A stretch of 64,000 nucleotides of DNA. Source: VRUE01 sp035605695 (GTDB lineage Bacteria > Actinomycetota > Thermoleophilia > Solirubrobacterales > 70-9). The position numbers and the translations under genes were made by a program. Of this stretch, positions 8,127 to 15,867 are shown one piece after another (the stretch's first letter is position 1; each line of letters begins with the position of its first letter). The notes beneath the pieces are model-generated. The model searched no databases, had not been told where the DNA came from, and worked only from the letters and a program-made list of their open reading frames with translations. The stretch covers positions 3,628 to 67,627 of the forward strand of contig DATNGZ010000040.1 in the NCBI GenBank assembly GCA_035605695.1. The letters are read 5' to 3'.

Positions 8127-9563
8127 TCAGGCTGAGAACGAACGGGCGAGGCCGGTGAGCAGGCGGACGCCGTAGCCGCTGGCGTCGTTGCCGGTGTACT
8201 CGCGGCCGACGTCCCAGGCGGTACCGGCGATGTCGAGGTGAGCCCAAGGCGTCTCGCCGACGAACTCCTCGAGGAAGGAGGCAGCGGAAATCGTGCCGGC
8301 CTTGCGCTTGGTCGCCGCGTTGGTGAGGTCGCCGACAGTGCCCTTCATCAGGGCCTTGTACTCCGGGTGCAGCGGCAGGCGCCAGACCAACTCGCCGGTC
8401 TCGCGGCCGACGCCCTCGATCTCACTGGCCAGGTCGTCGTCGTTGGAGATCACCGCCGCGTACGAGGAGCCGAGGGCGATCATCACGGCCCCGGTCAGGG
8501 TGGCGATGTCGACGACCCGGTCGGCGCCCTGCTCGATCGCGTAGGCGAGCGCGTCGGCGAGGATCAGTCGTCCCTCGGCGTCGGTGTTGTTCACCTCAAC
8601 CGTCTTGCCGTTGTACTGGGTGATGATGTCGCCGGGCTTGATTGCCGTGCCCGAGGGCATGTTCTCGGTCGAGGGGACGACCGCGATCAGGTCGAGCTTC
8701 AGACCCAGCTCGGCGACTGCGCCGACCGTCTCGATCACCGCCGCCGCGCCGGACATATCCATCTTCATGTCAGGCATTCCGGCCGAGGGCTTCAGCGAGA
8801 TGCCGCCGGTGTCGAAGGTGACGCCCTTGCCGACCAGGCCGAGGGTCTCGCCCGAGCCGCCGCCGGCGTAGCGCAGCACGATCAGCCGCGGGTCCTCGGC
8901 GCTGCCCTGGCTGACCGCGACCAGGCCACCCATCTCCTTGGCGGCGATCTCATTGCGGCCAAGGATTTCGACGCTGACTGCCTCATGCGCGGCGGCGATC
9001 TCCTCGGCGCGGTTGGCCAGGTAGGTGGGAGTAGCGACGTTGGAGGGCAGGCTCTGCAGATCGCGGGCGCGGTTCTGGGCCTGGGCGCAGACGCGCGCGG
9101 CCTCCGCTGCCGCGGCGACATTTTCTGGTGCCAGCAGCGACAGTGAGTCGACGCCCGCCGGGACCGGGTCGTCAGGGTCGGCGCTCTTGAAGCGATCGAA
9201 GCGGTAGGCGCCGAGGATCGTACCGGTGACAATTCCCTCGACCAGGGCATCCCGGTCGGCATGCTCGGGTACGGCCCAGGCGAGTGAGGCGACCTTCAGC
9301 TTGCCGGCTTCTTTGGCGGCCAGGGCCGCCGCGATGCGAGCCCGCTCGGGGTCGAGATCTTCGCGCTTGCCCAGGCCGACGACGAGGACGCGAGTGGGCT
9401 GCGCGGGGTGTATGACGGCCAGCTTCTTAAAAGAGGCCTTGGCGTCGGCGGCGCCTGGGGCGGCGGCGAACTCGGCGGGCAACTCCTCGCCCTCGCAGAG
9501 GCCCACCACGAGCAGGCCGGCCTCGACGGCGGCAAGCTCAACTTGACTGACGGAGACCTTCAT
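8127..9563 (-). CDS. pepA: Leucyl aminopeptidase (M17)
   Basis: A 478-residue M17 metallo-aminopeptidase. The C-terminal catalytic domain has the metal-binding GKGVTFDTGGISLKPS segment (Lys and Asp ligands), DMSGAAAV, and the family signature NTDAEGRLILADAL with Asp and Glu ligands. The N-terminal Rossmann-like domain spans about residues 1-160. It removes N-terminal residues from peptides in the cytosol. The adjacent thiolase gene is divergent, with 124 bp between the starts. Length is typical of the family. Confidence 0.95.
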   Translation of the reverse strand: MKVSVSQVELAAVEAGLLVVGLCEGEELPAEFAAAPGAADAKASFKKLAVIHPAQPTRVLVVGLGKREDLDPERARIAAALAAKEAGKLKVASLAWAVPEHADRDALVEGIVTGTILGAYRFDRFKSADPDDPVPAGVDSLSLLAPENVAAAAEAARVCAQAQNRARDLQSLPSNVATPTYLANRAEEIAAAHEAVSVEILGRNEIAAKEMGGLVAVSQGSAEDPRLIVLRYAGGGSGETLGLVGKGVTFDTGGISLKPSAGMPDMKMDMSGAAAVIETVGAVAELGLKLDLIAVVPSTENMPSGTAIKPGDIITQYNGKTVEVNNTDAEGRLILADALAYAIEQGADRVVDIATLTGAVMIALGSSYAAVISNDDDLASEIEGVGRETGELVWRLPLHPEYKALMKGTVGDLTNAATKRKAGTISAASFLEEFVGETPWAHLDIAGTAWDVGREYTGNDASGYGVRLLTGLARSFSA

Positions 9564-9687
9564 CGAGGCGCGAGTCTATGACCTTGCGCACAGCGGCTCG
9601 ATGCACCCCCTCGCTATCGTCCCAAGTGTGGGCCAGGCGGCCCTGATCGAGCCGAGACCCGGCATAAACACTCAGAGAAAGGCAGCC

Positions 9688-10872
9688 ATGCCCAGCACAG
9701 TCATCCTCGGAACCGCACGCACGCCCTTCGGCAAGATGGGCGGCACCCTGTCCTCCCTCGACGCTACCGACCTCGGCGGCCACGCGATCAGCGCGGCGCT
9801 GGAGCGCTCCGGCGTCGCTCCCGAGCAGGTCCAGCAGGTCGTCTTCGGCCAGGTCCTGCAGGCCGGCCAGGGGCAGATCCCCTCGCGCCAGGCTCAGATC
9901 AAGGGCGGCGTCCCCAAGGAGGTGCCCTCGGAGACGATCAACAAGGTCTGCGCCTCGGGCATGCGAACGATCGGACTCGCCGACCAGGCGATCCGCGCCG
10001 GCGACACCGACGTCGCCGTCACCGGCGGCATGGAGTCGATGAGCCAGGCGCCGCACCTGCTGCCCGGTGCCCGCTTCGGCTACCGGATGGGCCACGTCGA
10101 GACGATCGATGCGATGGTCCACGACGGCCTGACCAACCCCTTCACCGAAAAGCAGATGATCAACGAGGCGAGCGAGGTGTCCAACGAGCTCGAGATCACC
10201 CGCGCCGACATGGATCGCTTCGCCGAGCGCTCGCACCGTCTGGCCGCCGAGGCGACCGATGCCGGCCGGCTCGCCGACGAGATCGCGGGCGTCACGGTCA
10301 AGTCCCGCAAGGGCGAGCACGCGGTCGAGACAGACGAGGCGATTCGCGCCGACACGACGGTGGAGACGCTCGCCGGCCTGCGCGCGATCGGCGGCGAGGA
10401 CGCCACCCACACCGCCGGCAACGCCCCGGGGGTCAACGACGGCGCCGGCGCGATCATCGTCGCCTCTGAAGAGTGGGCCGAAAGGGAAGGCCGCACTCCG
10501 CTGGCCCGCGTGCTCGCCTACGGCACCGTCGCCGACGACTTCCCCTACCTGGCGAAAACTCCGGCCAACGCCGCCAAGCAGGCGCTGGAGAAGATCGGCA
10601 AGAGCCCCGAGGACGTCGACCTCTGGGAGATCAACGAGGCCTTTGCCTCGGTTGCTCTGAACTCGATGCGGATGCTCGGCGTCGAAGAGGAGAACGTCAA
10701 CGTCAACGGCGGCGCGATCGCGCTCGGCCACCCGATCGGCGCCTCCGGCTCCCGCATCGTCGGCTCGCTTGTCCACGAGCTCGGCCGGCGCGGCGGCGGC
10801 ATCGGCGTCGCCGCGATCTGCTCCGGCGGCGGTCAGGGCGACGCGATCGTGATCGAGGTCCCCGGGTCCTAG
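9688..10872 (+). CDS. Acetyl-CoA C-acetyltransferase (thiolase)
   Basis: A 394-residue thiolase. The start is ATG 9688, preceded by GAGAAAGG; homology begins at MPSTVILGTARTPFGKMGG. The nucleophile Cys is in NKVCASGMR, the catalytic His in GHPIGASGSR, and the second Cys in ICSGGGQGDA. NEAFASVAL and the GGMESMS segment are standard. It condenses two acetyl-CoA or cleaves 3-ketoacyl-CoA; gene context (acyl-CoA dehydrogenase, ETF, mutase) favours degradation. The downstream HAD gene starts after 1 base, so the two are co-transcribed. Confidence 0.95.
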   Translation: MPSTVILGTARTPFGKMGGTLSSLDATDLGGHAISAALERSGVAPEQVQQVVFGQVLQAGQGQIPSRQAQIKGGVPKEVPSETINKVCASGMRTIGLADQAIRAGDTDVAVTGGMESMSQAPHLLPGARFGYRMGHVETIDAMVHDGLTNPFTEKQMINEASEVSNELEITRADMDRFAERSHRLAAEATDAGRLADEIAGVTVKSRKGEHAVETDEAIRADTTVETLAGLRAIGGEDATHTAGNAPGVNDGAGAIIVASEEWAEREGRTPLARVLAYGTVADDFPYLAKTPANAAKQALEKIGKSPEDVDLWEINEAFASVALNSMRMLGVEEENVNVNGGAIALGHPIGASGSRIVGSLVHELGRRGGGIGVAAICSGGGQGDAIVIEVPGS

Positions 10873-10873
10873 C

Positions 10874-11659
10874 GTGAGCCGCGCCGCGGCTTTCTTCGAT
10901 CTAGACAAGACCCTGATGGCGGGCTCATCGGGGATGCAGTTCGCCCGTGTCGCGACGCGGCACGGGCTCGTCAGCCGGCGGCAGCTGGCCAGCTGGGGTG
11001 TTGAGCACCTGCGCTACCGCCTGCGCGGCACCACCGATGCCCGCACGACCGAGGTGCTGCGCATCGCCCGCGACCTGATCGCCGGGGTGCCTGCCCGCAG
11101 CCTCGAACGGATGAACCCCGAGGTAATGGCGGCGATCCTGCCGCGCGTCTACCCGCAGATGCTCGACGAGGTCTACGGCCACCAGGACGCCGGCCGCCCG
11201 ACCTTCATCGTCAGCGCCGCCGGTAGCGGCGTGGTTGAGCCGCTCGCCAACGTGCTCGGCATGGACGGCGGCGTCGGCACCAGTTACGAAGTCGGCGCGG
11301 ACGGCGCGCTGACCGGCCGTTTTGATGGGCCCTTCGTCTACGGCAAGGGCAAGGTCGAGGCGATGCGGATATTTGCCGCCGAGCACGACATCGATCTCGC
11401 CGCCTCCTACGCCTACTCCGACTCGATCTCCGACCTGCCGATGCTGCGCGCGGTCGGCAACCCGGTGGTGGTCAACCCAGATCCGCCGTTGGCGGAGGTC
11501 GCTCGCGACGAGGGTTGGCAGACGCTGCGCTTCGAGCGTCTCGGCCGCCGCCTGGTCGCGGTCGTAATCACCCTGCTGGCGACGGTGGCCGGCTTCGGTG
11601 GTTCCCGCATCGCCGCTCGCCGCAAGCCGCCACCCCGCCGTTTCCCTGCCCGCCGCTGA
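10874..11659 (+). CDS. HAD-IB (SerB-like) hydrolase with C-terminal membrane segment
   Basis: A 261-residue protein from GTG 10874. Motif I is FFDLDKTLM (nucleophile and acid/base Asp), motif II is the TFIVSAAGSG region, motif III the Lys of YGKGKVEAM, and motif IV YSDSISDLPML. This is the HAD-IB subfamily of phosphoserine phosphatase-like enzymes, in actinobacteria often found beside lipid acyltransferases. A hydrophobic run near residues 217-232 (LVAVVITLLATVAGFGG) followed by a basic tail suggests membrane anchoring. The substrate is unknown. Confidence 0.87.
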   Translation: MSRAAAFFDLDKTLMAGSSGMQFARVATRHGLVSRRQLASWGVEHLRYRLRGTTDARTTEVLRIARDLIAGVPARSLERMNPEVMAAILPRVYPQMLDEVYGHQDAGRPTFIVSAAGSGVVEPLANVLGMDGGVGTSYEVGADGALTGRFDGPFVYGKGKVEAMRIFAAEHDIDLAASYAYSDSISDLPMLRAVGNPVVVNPDPPLAEVARDEGWQTLRFERLGRRLVAVVITLLATVAGFGGSRIAARRKPPPRRFPARR

Positions 11660-11661
11660 CA

Positions 11662-11711
11662 CCACGTGCAACGTTTTGCGGTCTTCTGGGAGCGGCAACG
11701 CGTTGCACCTC
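11662..11711. repeat. Palindromic repeat family B, copy 1 (50 bp)
   Basis: A 50-bp element beginning CCACGTGCAACG and ending GCGTTGCACCTC. Outer parts match copy 3 (35934-35983) at 9/10 and 10/10 of the terminal bases while the centre differs. It begins 2 bases after the HAD hydrolase stop. Confidence 0.7.
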
Positions 11712-11733
11712 GCGGAGGGCGCAGGCCCTACTT

Positions 11734-11783
11734 GCGGGTGAAACGCGTTGTGGTGGTCACAGCGCCGCAGCGCGTTGCACCTC
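11734..11783. repeat. Palindromic repeat family B, copy 2 (50 bp)
   Basis: A second 50-bp copy in tandem, 22 bp after copy 1, with the diagnostic right end GCGTTGCACCTC and left part AAACGCGTTG. Its arms pair less well at the extreme left than in copies 1 and 3. It sits 23 bp before the mutase gene. Confidence 0.6.
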
Positions 11784-11806
11784 GGATCTGGCCGTAGACT
11801 CCGGGC

Positions 11807-13429
11807 ATGGCGATCGAGCCGCGGGAGAAGCCCGAGTTCAAAGAGCGCGAGGTGGAGTTCTCGACGATGTCGGGTCACCCGATCGAGCCGCTCTACGGTC
11901 CCGAGCACGCGCCCGCTGACTCAGAGACGACGATCGGCGAGCCCGGCGAGTACCCCTTCACCCGCGGCCCCTACCCCTCGATGTACCGGGGGCGGCTCTG
12001 GACGATGCGCCAGTTCGCTGGCTTCGGCACGGTCGAGGAGACCAACGAGCGTTTCCACTACCTGCTCGACCATGGCCAGACCGGCCTCTCGACCGCCTTC
12101 GACATGCCGACCCTGATGGGCTACGACTCCGATCACCACCGCAGCCTCGGCGAGGTCGGCCGCGAGGGCGTCGCCGTCGACAGCCTCGACGACATGGAGC
12201 AACTCTTCGACGGCATCCCGCTCGGCGGCGTCACCACCTCGATGACTATCAACGCGCCGGCTGCGATCCTGCTTGCCTTTTACGTGCTTGTCGGCGAGGA
12301 GCAAGGGGTGTCGCCGGAGAAGCTCGGCGGCACGATCCAGACCGACATCCTCAAGGAGTACATCGCCCAGAAGGAGTGGTGCTTCCCGATCGAGCCGGCG
12401 ATGCGCTTGGTCACCGACATGATCGAGTGGTGCACGGAGAACATGCCGCGCTGGCACCCGGTCTCGATCTCCGGCTACCACATCCGCGAGGCCGGATCGA
12501 CCGCACAGCAGGAGCTCGCCTTCACGCTCAAGGACGGTTTCACCTACGTCGAGCGCGCACTCGAGCGGGGCCTCGACATCGACGACTTCGCCCCTCGCCT
12601 CTCCTTCTTCTTCAACGCCCACATCGACTTCTTCGAGGAGGTCGCCAAGTACCGGGCGGCGCGCCGGATCTGGGCCCGCGAGATGAAGGAGACCTACGGC
12701 GCCAAGCGCGAGGAGTCGATGCGGCTGCGCTTCCACGCCCAGACCGCAGGGGTCTCGCTGACCGCGCAGCAGCCGCTCAACAACGTCGTCCGCACCTCGC
12801 TGGAGGCGCTGGCCGCGGTGCTCGGCGGCACCCAGTCACTGCACACCAACTCTTTCGACGAGGCACTAGCGCTGCCGACCGAGGAGGCCGTACGGGTCGC
12901 CCTGCGCACCCAGCAGGTGATCGCGGTCGAGTCCGGCGTCACCAACACCGCCGACCCCCTCGGTGGCTCCTGGTTCGTCGAGAAGCTGACCGACGAAATG
13001 GAGGAGGCCGCCTACGGCTACTTCGCCCGCATCGACGAGCTGGGGGGGATGGTCGAGGCGATCCGCCGCAACTTCCCCCAGCGGGAGATCGCCGACGCCG
13101 CCTTCACCTACCAGCGCGAGCTCGACGAGCGCAAGCGGATCGTGGTTGGCGTCAATGACTTTGTTCAGGACGGCGAAGAGCCGACGCCGATCCTGCGCAT
13201 CGACCCGGCGCTTGAGCGCAAGCAGGTCGACCGGCTTGCCGCGACCCGCGCCCGCCGCGACGGCGTCGCGGTCGAGGGCGCCCTCGCCGAGCTCAAGCGA
13301 GCCGCCGCCACCGAAGAGAACCTGATGCCGCCGATTATCGCCGCCGCCCGTGCCCGCGCGACCGAGGGGGAGATGATCGCAGCGATGCAAGAGGTCTTCG
13401 GCACCTACACGGAGTCCCCAGTCTTCTAG
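11807..13429 (+). CDS. Acyl-CoA mutase large subunit (methylmalonyl/isobutyryl-CoA mutase family)
   Basis: A 540-residue TIM-barrel subunit of a B12-dependent acyl-CoA mutase, without the B12 domain, which is the separate gene at 13499. Motifs: PFTRGPYPSMYRGRLW, MRQFAGFGT, GLSTAFDMPTLMGYDSDH, TTSMTINAPA, GTIQTDILKEYIAQKEW and SGYHIREAGSTA. At the position corresponding to Arg207 of P. shermanii methylmalonyl-CoA mutase (TIQND...MVR) this protein has Gln (TIQTD...IAQ). Isobutyryl-CoA and 2-hydroxyisobutyryl-CoA mutases carry Gln there, so the substrate may lack the methylmalonyl carboxylate. The product isomerises the carbon skeleton of a branched acyl-CoA. Confidence 0.9.
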   Translation: MAIEPREKPEFKEREVEFSTMSGHPIEPLYGPEHAPADSETTIGEPGEYPFTRGPYPSMYRGRLWTMRQFAGFGTVEETNERFHYLLDHGQTGLSTAFDMPTLMGYDSDHHRSLGEVGREGVAVDSLDDMEQLFDGIPLGGVTTSMTINAPAAILLAFYVLVGEEQGVSPEKLGGTIQTDILKEYIAQKEWCFPIEPAMRLVTDMIEWCTENMPRWHPVSISGYHIREAGSTAQQELAFTLKDGFTYVERALERGLDIDDFAPRLSFFFNAHIDFFEEVAKYRAARRIWAREMKETYGAKREESMRLRFHAQTAGVSLTAQQPLNNVVRTSLEALAAVLGGTQSLHTNSFDEALALPTEEAVRVALRTQQVIAVESGVTNTADPLGGSWFVEKLTDEMEEAAYGYFARIDELGGMVEAIRRNFPQREIADAAFTYQRELDERKRIVVGVNDFVQDGEEPTPILRIDPALERKQVDRLAATRARRDGVAVEGALAELKRAAATEENLMPPIIAAARARATEGEMIAAMQEVFGTYTESPVF

Positions 13430-13484
13430 CGGCCGACGGGCCTGAGACGTGTCTATATGTCACGTCGCAGGCCCGTCGGCCGCT
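13428..13484. repeat. Long hairpin overlapping mutase stop codon
   Basis: Arms 13428-13444 and 13468-13484 pair perfectly over 17 bp (AGCGGCCGACGGGCCTG), extended inward by ACGTG/CACGT around the loop TCTATATGT. The left arm includes the last two bases of the TAG stop of the mutase. It lies 14 bp before the small-subunit ATG, so it could set the ratio of large to small subunit by attenuation or RNA stability. Confidence 0.75.
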
Positions 13485-13498
13485 AAGCTGCCGGTCCG

Positions 13499-13918
<420 letters not shown>

Positions 13919-13993
13919 CGCCACGGCAGGTCGCAACAACGGCTTGCTGCCGCGCCCGCTAACCTCCCGCCGCGCCCTGTATAGATAGACTGA

Positions 13994-14009
13994 TTGACTG
14001 GTCAGTCAA
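13994..14009. promoter_or_regulatory. FadR/TetR-like operator upstream of etfBA
   Basis: TTGACTG-GT-CAGTCAA is a perfect 7-bp-arm inverted repeat 33 bp before the etfB start. A TATAGAT sequence at 13980-13986, just upstream, could be a -10 element, which would place the site over the transcription start. The pattern resembles TGAnTGA..TCAnTCA sites of TetR-type fatty-acid repressors that control etfBA in other bacteria. Confidence 0.5.
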
Positions 14010-14042
14010 CCAACTTGAGAACACAGCCAAGGAGGCTCGAAC

Positions 14043-14834
14043 TTGAAGATCTGCGTCCTGGTCAAGGAGGTTCCGGACGCCGCCGTTCAGAAGCGCATCG
14101 ACTCCAACACGATGCGTCTGGACCGCAGCGGCGAGAAGAACCTGAACCCCTTCGACACACATGCCATCGAGGCCGCCATGCAGATCAAGGAGGGCGGGGC
14201 GATCCCGGTCGAGGAGGTCGTCGCGGTGACGATGGGCCCCGATTCGGCGGTCCGCGCTCTGCATAAGGCGGTCGCACTTGGGGCAGACCGCTCCGTGCAC
14301 CTCTCCGACGACGCGCTTTCAGGCTCCGACGTCTGCGCCACCGGCTACTCGTTGGCCAAGGTGCTCGAGTCAGAGAACCCGGATCTGGTCCTGCTCGGCC
14401 AGCAGTCCGATGACGGCGAGTGCTACACGATCGGCGCCGTCGTCGCCGACCACCTGAAGATGCCCTCGCTGACCCAGGTGATCAAAATTGATGTCACCGA
14501 CGGCAAGCTGCGCTGCGAGCGCCAGGCTGAGTATGGCTACGACACGGTCGAGCTCGAGTTGCCCGCCGTGATCAGCGTCGGCGACGCGATCAACGAGCCG
14601 CGCTACCCGAGCCTGAAGGCGATCATGGGGGCGAAGAAGAAGCCCCTCGACGCCAAGGCGACCGGCGACGTCGGCATCGAAGCCGGCATGGTCGGCGAGG
14701 GCGGCTCCAAGACATCGGTCCTCTCTCTCAACCCGCCGCCCGCCAAGCAGGCCGGCGAGATCATCGAGGACGAGGACACCAACGAGACGGTCGAAAAGAT
14801 CGTCGCCTGGCTCGACGAGAGGAAGTTGATCTAG
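14043..14834 (+). CDS. etfB: Electron transfer flavoprotein beta subunit
   Basis: A 263-residue subunit of the heterodimeric ETF, which takes electrons from acyl-CoA dehydrogenases and delivers them to ETF-QO. It starts with TTG 14043 behind AAGGAGG (7-nt spacing). Family features: KICVLVKEVPDA at the N-terminus, LNPFDTHAIEAA, VTMGPDSAVRAL and the recognition region QSDDGECYTIGAVVADHL. It ends one base before the etfA ATG, so the two subunits are translated together. A palindromic operator lies upstream. Confidence 0.95.
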   Translation: MKICVLVKEVPDAAVQKRIDSNTMRLDRSGEKNLNPFDTHAIEAAMQIKEGGAIPVEEVVAVTMGPDSAVRALHKAVALGADRSVHLSDDALSGSDVCATGYSLAKVLESENPDLVLLGQQSDDGECYTIGAVVADHLKMPSLTQVIKIDVTDGKLRCERQAEYGYDTVELELPAVISVGDAINEPRYPSLKAIMGAKKKPLDAKATGDVGIEAGMVGEGGSKTSVLSLNPPPAKQAGEIIEDEDTNETVEKIVAWLDERKLI

Positions 14835-15806
14835 ATGGCAGGCATCCTGACCTACGCCCTCCACGACGACGAGGGCAACTTCAACAAGAACTCGCTGGGA
14901 GCGATCTCCGAGGCGGCCAAGCTGGCCGGCGAAATCGGCGGCGACGCCGGGGTGATGGTCGTCGGTGATATCGCCGACGACGCCTGCGCAGCGCTCGGCA
15001 ATTGGGGCGCGACCAAGGTCTACCGGGCCAAGGACGTGCCCGAGGGCCTGGCTCAGCCAATCGTCGACGCGATGGCCAAGGTGATCAGCGACGAGGGCTT
15101 CAGCTACGCCCTCTTCGGCGGTGGCCTGCTCGGCTTCGAGATCGGCGCCGGCCTCACGGCCCGGCTCAATGCCGGCGTGACGATGGAGGTCACCGAGGTC
15201 AAGGTGCAGGACGGCAAGCTCGTCGCCGAGCGCCCGATCCTGCAGGACTCGCAGATCGCCGACGTCGGCTACGTCTCCGAGCCAGGGATCATTATCGGTC
15301 GCCTCAACGCCTTCGACGCCAAGGAGAGCGGTGGCACGGCCGAGGTCATCGACGTCCAGGTCGAGCTCTCGCCCTGGTCGATGAAAGCCAAGATGGTCCA
15401 GCGCGGCGAGCAGCGTGGCGCCGACGTCAACATCGAGGACGCCGAGATCCTGGTCGGAGGTGGCCGTGGCCTCGGCGCCGCCGAGGGCTTCAAGCAATGC
15501 GAAGAACTGGCCGAGGCGATGGGCGGGGCGGTTGCCGCCACCCGCGCCGTGGTCGATGCCGGCTGGTACCCCTACGCGGCCCAGATCGGCCAGACCGGTA
15601 AGACGGTCGCGCCGAAGCTCTACCTCGCCGCCGGCATCTCCGGCGCGATCCAGCACAAGGTCGGGATGCAGAGCTCGGAGAACATCCTCGCGATCAACAA
15701 GGACCAGAACGCGCCGATCTTCGAGTTCTCGGATCTCGGCGTCGTGGGCGACCTGCACAAGATCGTCCCCAAGCTGACCGAGGCGATCAAGGCCAAGAAG
15801 GGCTGA
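14835..15806 (+). CDS. etfA: Electron transfer flavoprotein alpha subunit
   Basis: A 323-residue FAD-binding subunit. The C-terminal domain holds the family signature: GGGRGLGAAEGFKQCEELAE, GAVAATRAVVDAGW, QIGQTGKTVAPKLYLAAGIS and ISGAIQHKVGMQ, followed by AINKDQNAPIFEFSDLGVVGD. It pairs with etfB immediately upstream. A GC hairpin with a TTCG loop follows its stop at 15811, before the ETF-QO gene. Confidence 0.96.
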   Translation: MAGILTYALHDDEGNFNKNSLGAISEAAKLAGEIGGDAGVMVVGDIADDACAALGNWGATKVYRAKDVPEGLAQPIVDAMAKVISDEGFSYALFGGGLLGFEIGAGLTARLNAGVTMEVTEVKVQDGKLVAERPILQDSQIADVGYVSEPGIIIGRLNAFDAKESGGTAEVIDVQVELSPWSMKAKMVQRGEQRGADVNIEDAEILVGGGRGLGAAEGFKQCEELAEAMGGAVAATRAVVDAGWYPYAAQIGQTGKTVAPKLYLAAGISGAIQHKVGMQSSENILAINKDQNAPIFEFSDLGVVGDLHKIVPKLTEAIKAKKG

Positions 15807-15810
15807 GTAC

Positions 15811-15834
15811 CCCGGGGGGCTTCGGCCCCCCCGG
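15811..15834 (+). terminator. GC hairpin with UUCG loop after etfA
   Basis: CCCGGGGGGC-TTCG-GCCCCCCCGG forms a 7-9 bp stem capped by the very stable C(UUCG)G tetraloop, 5 bases after the etfA stop. No T-run follows, so it may reduce read-through into the ETF-QO gene or stabilise the etfBA message. Confidence 0.55.
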
Positions 15835-15867
15835 ACGCCGTTCACCAGACGACGATTGGAGTAAGCG

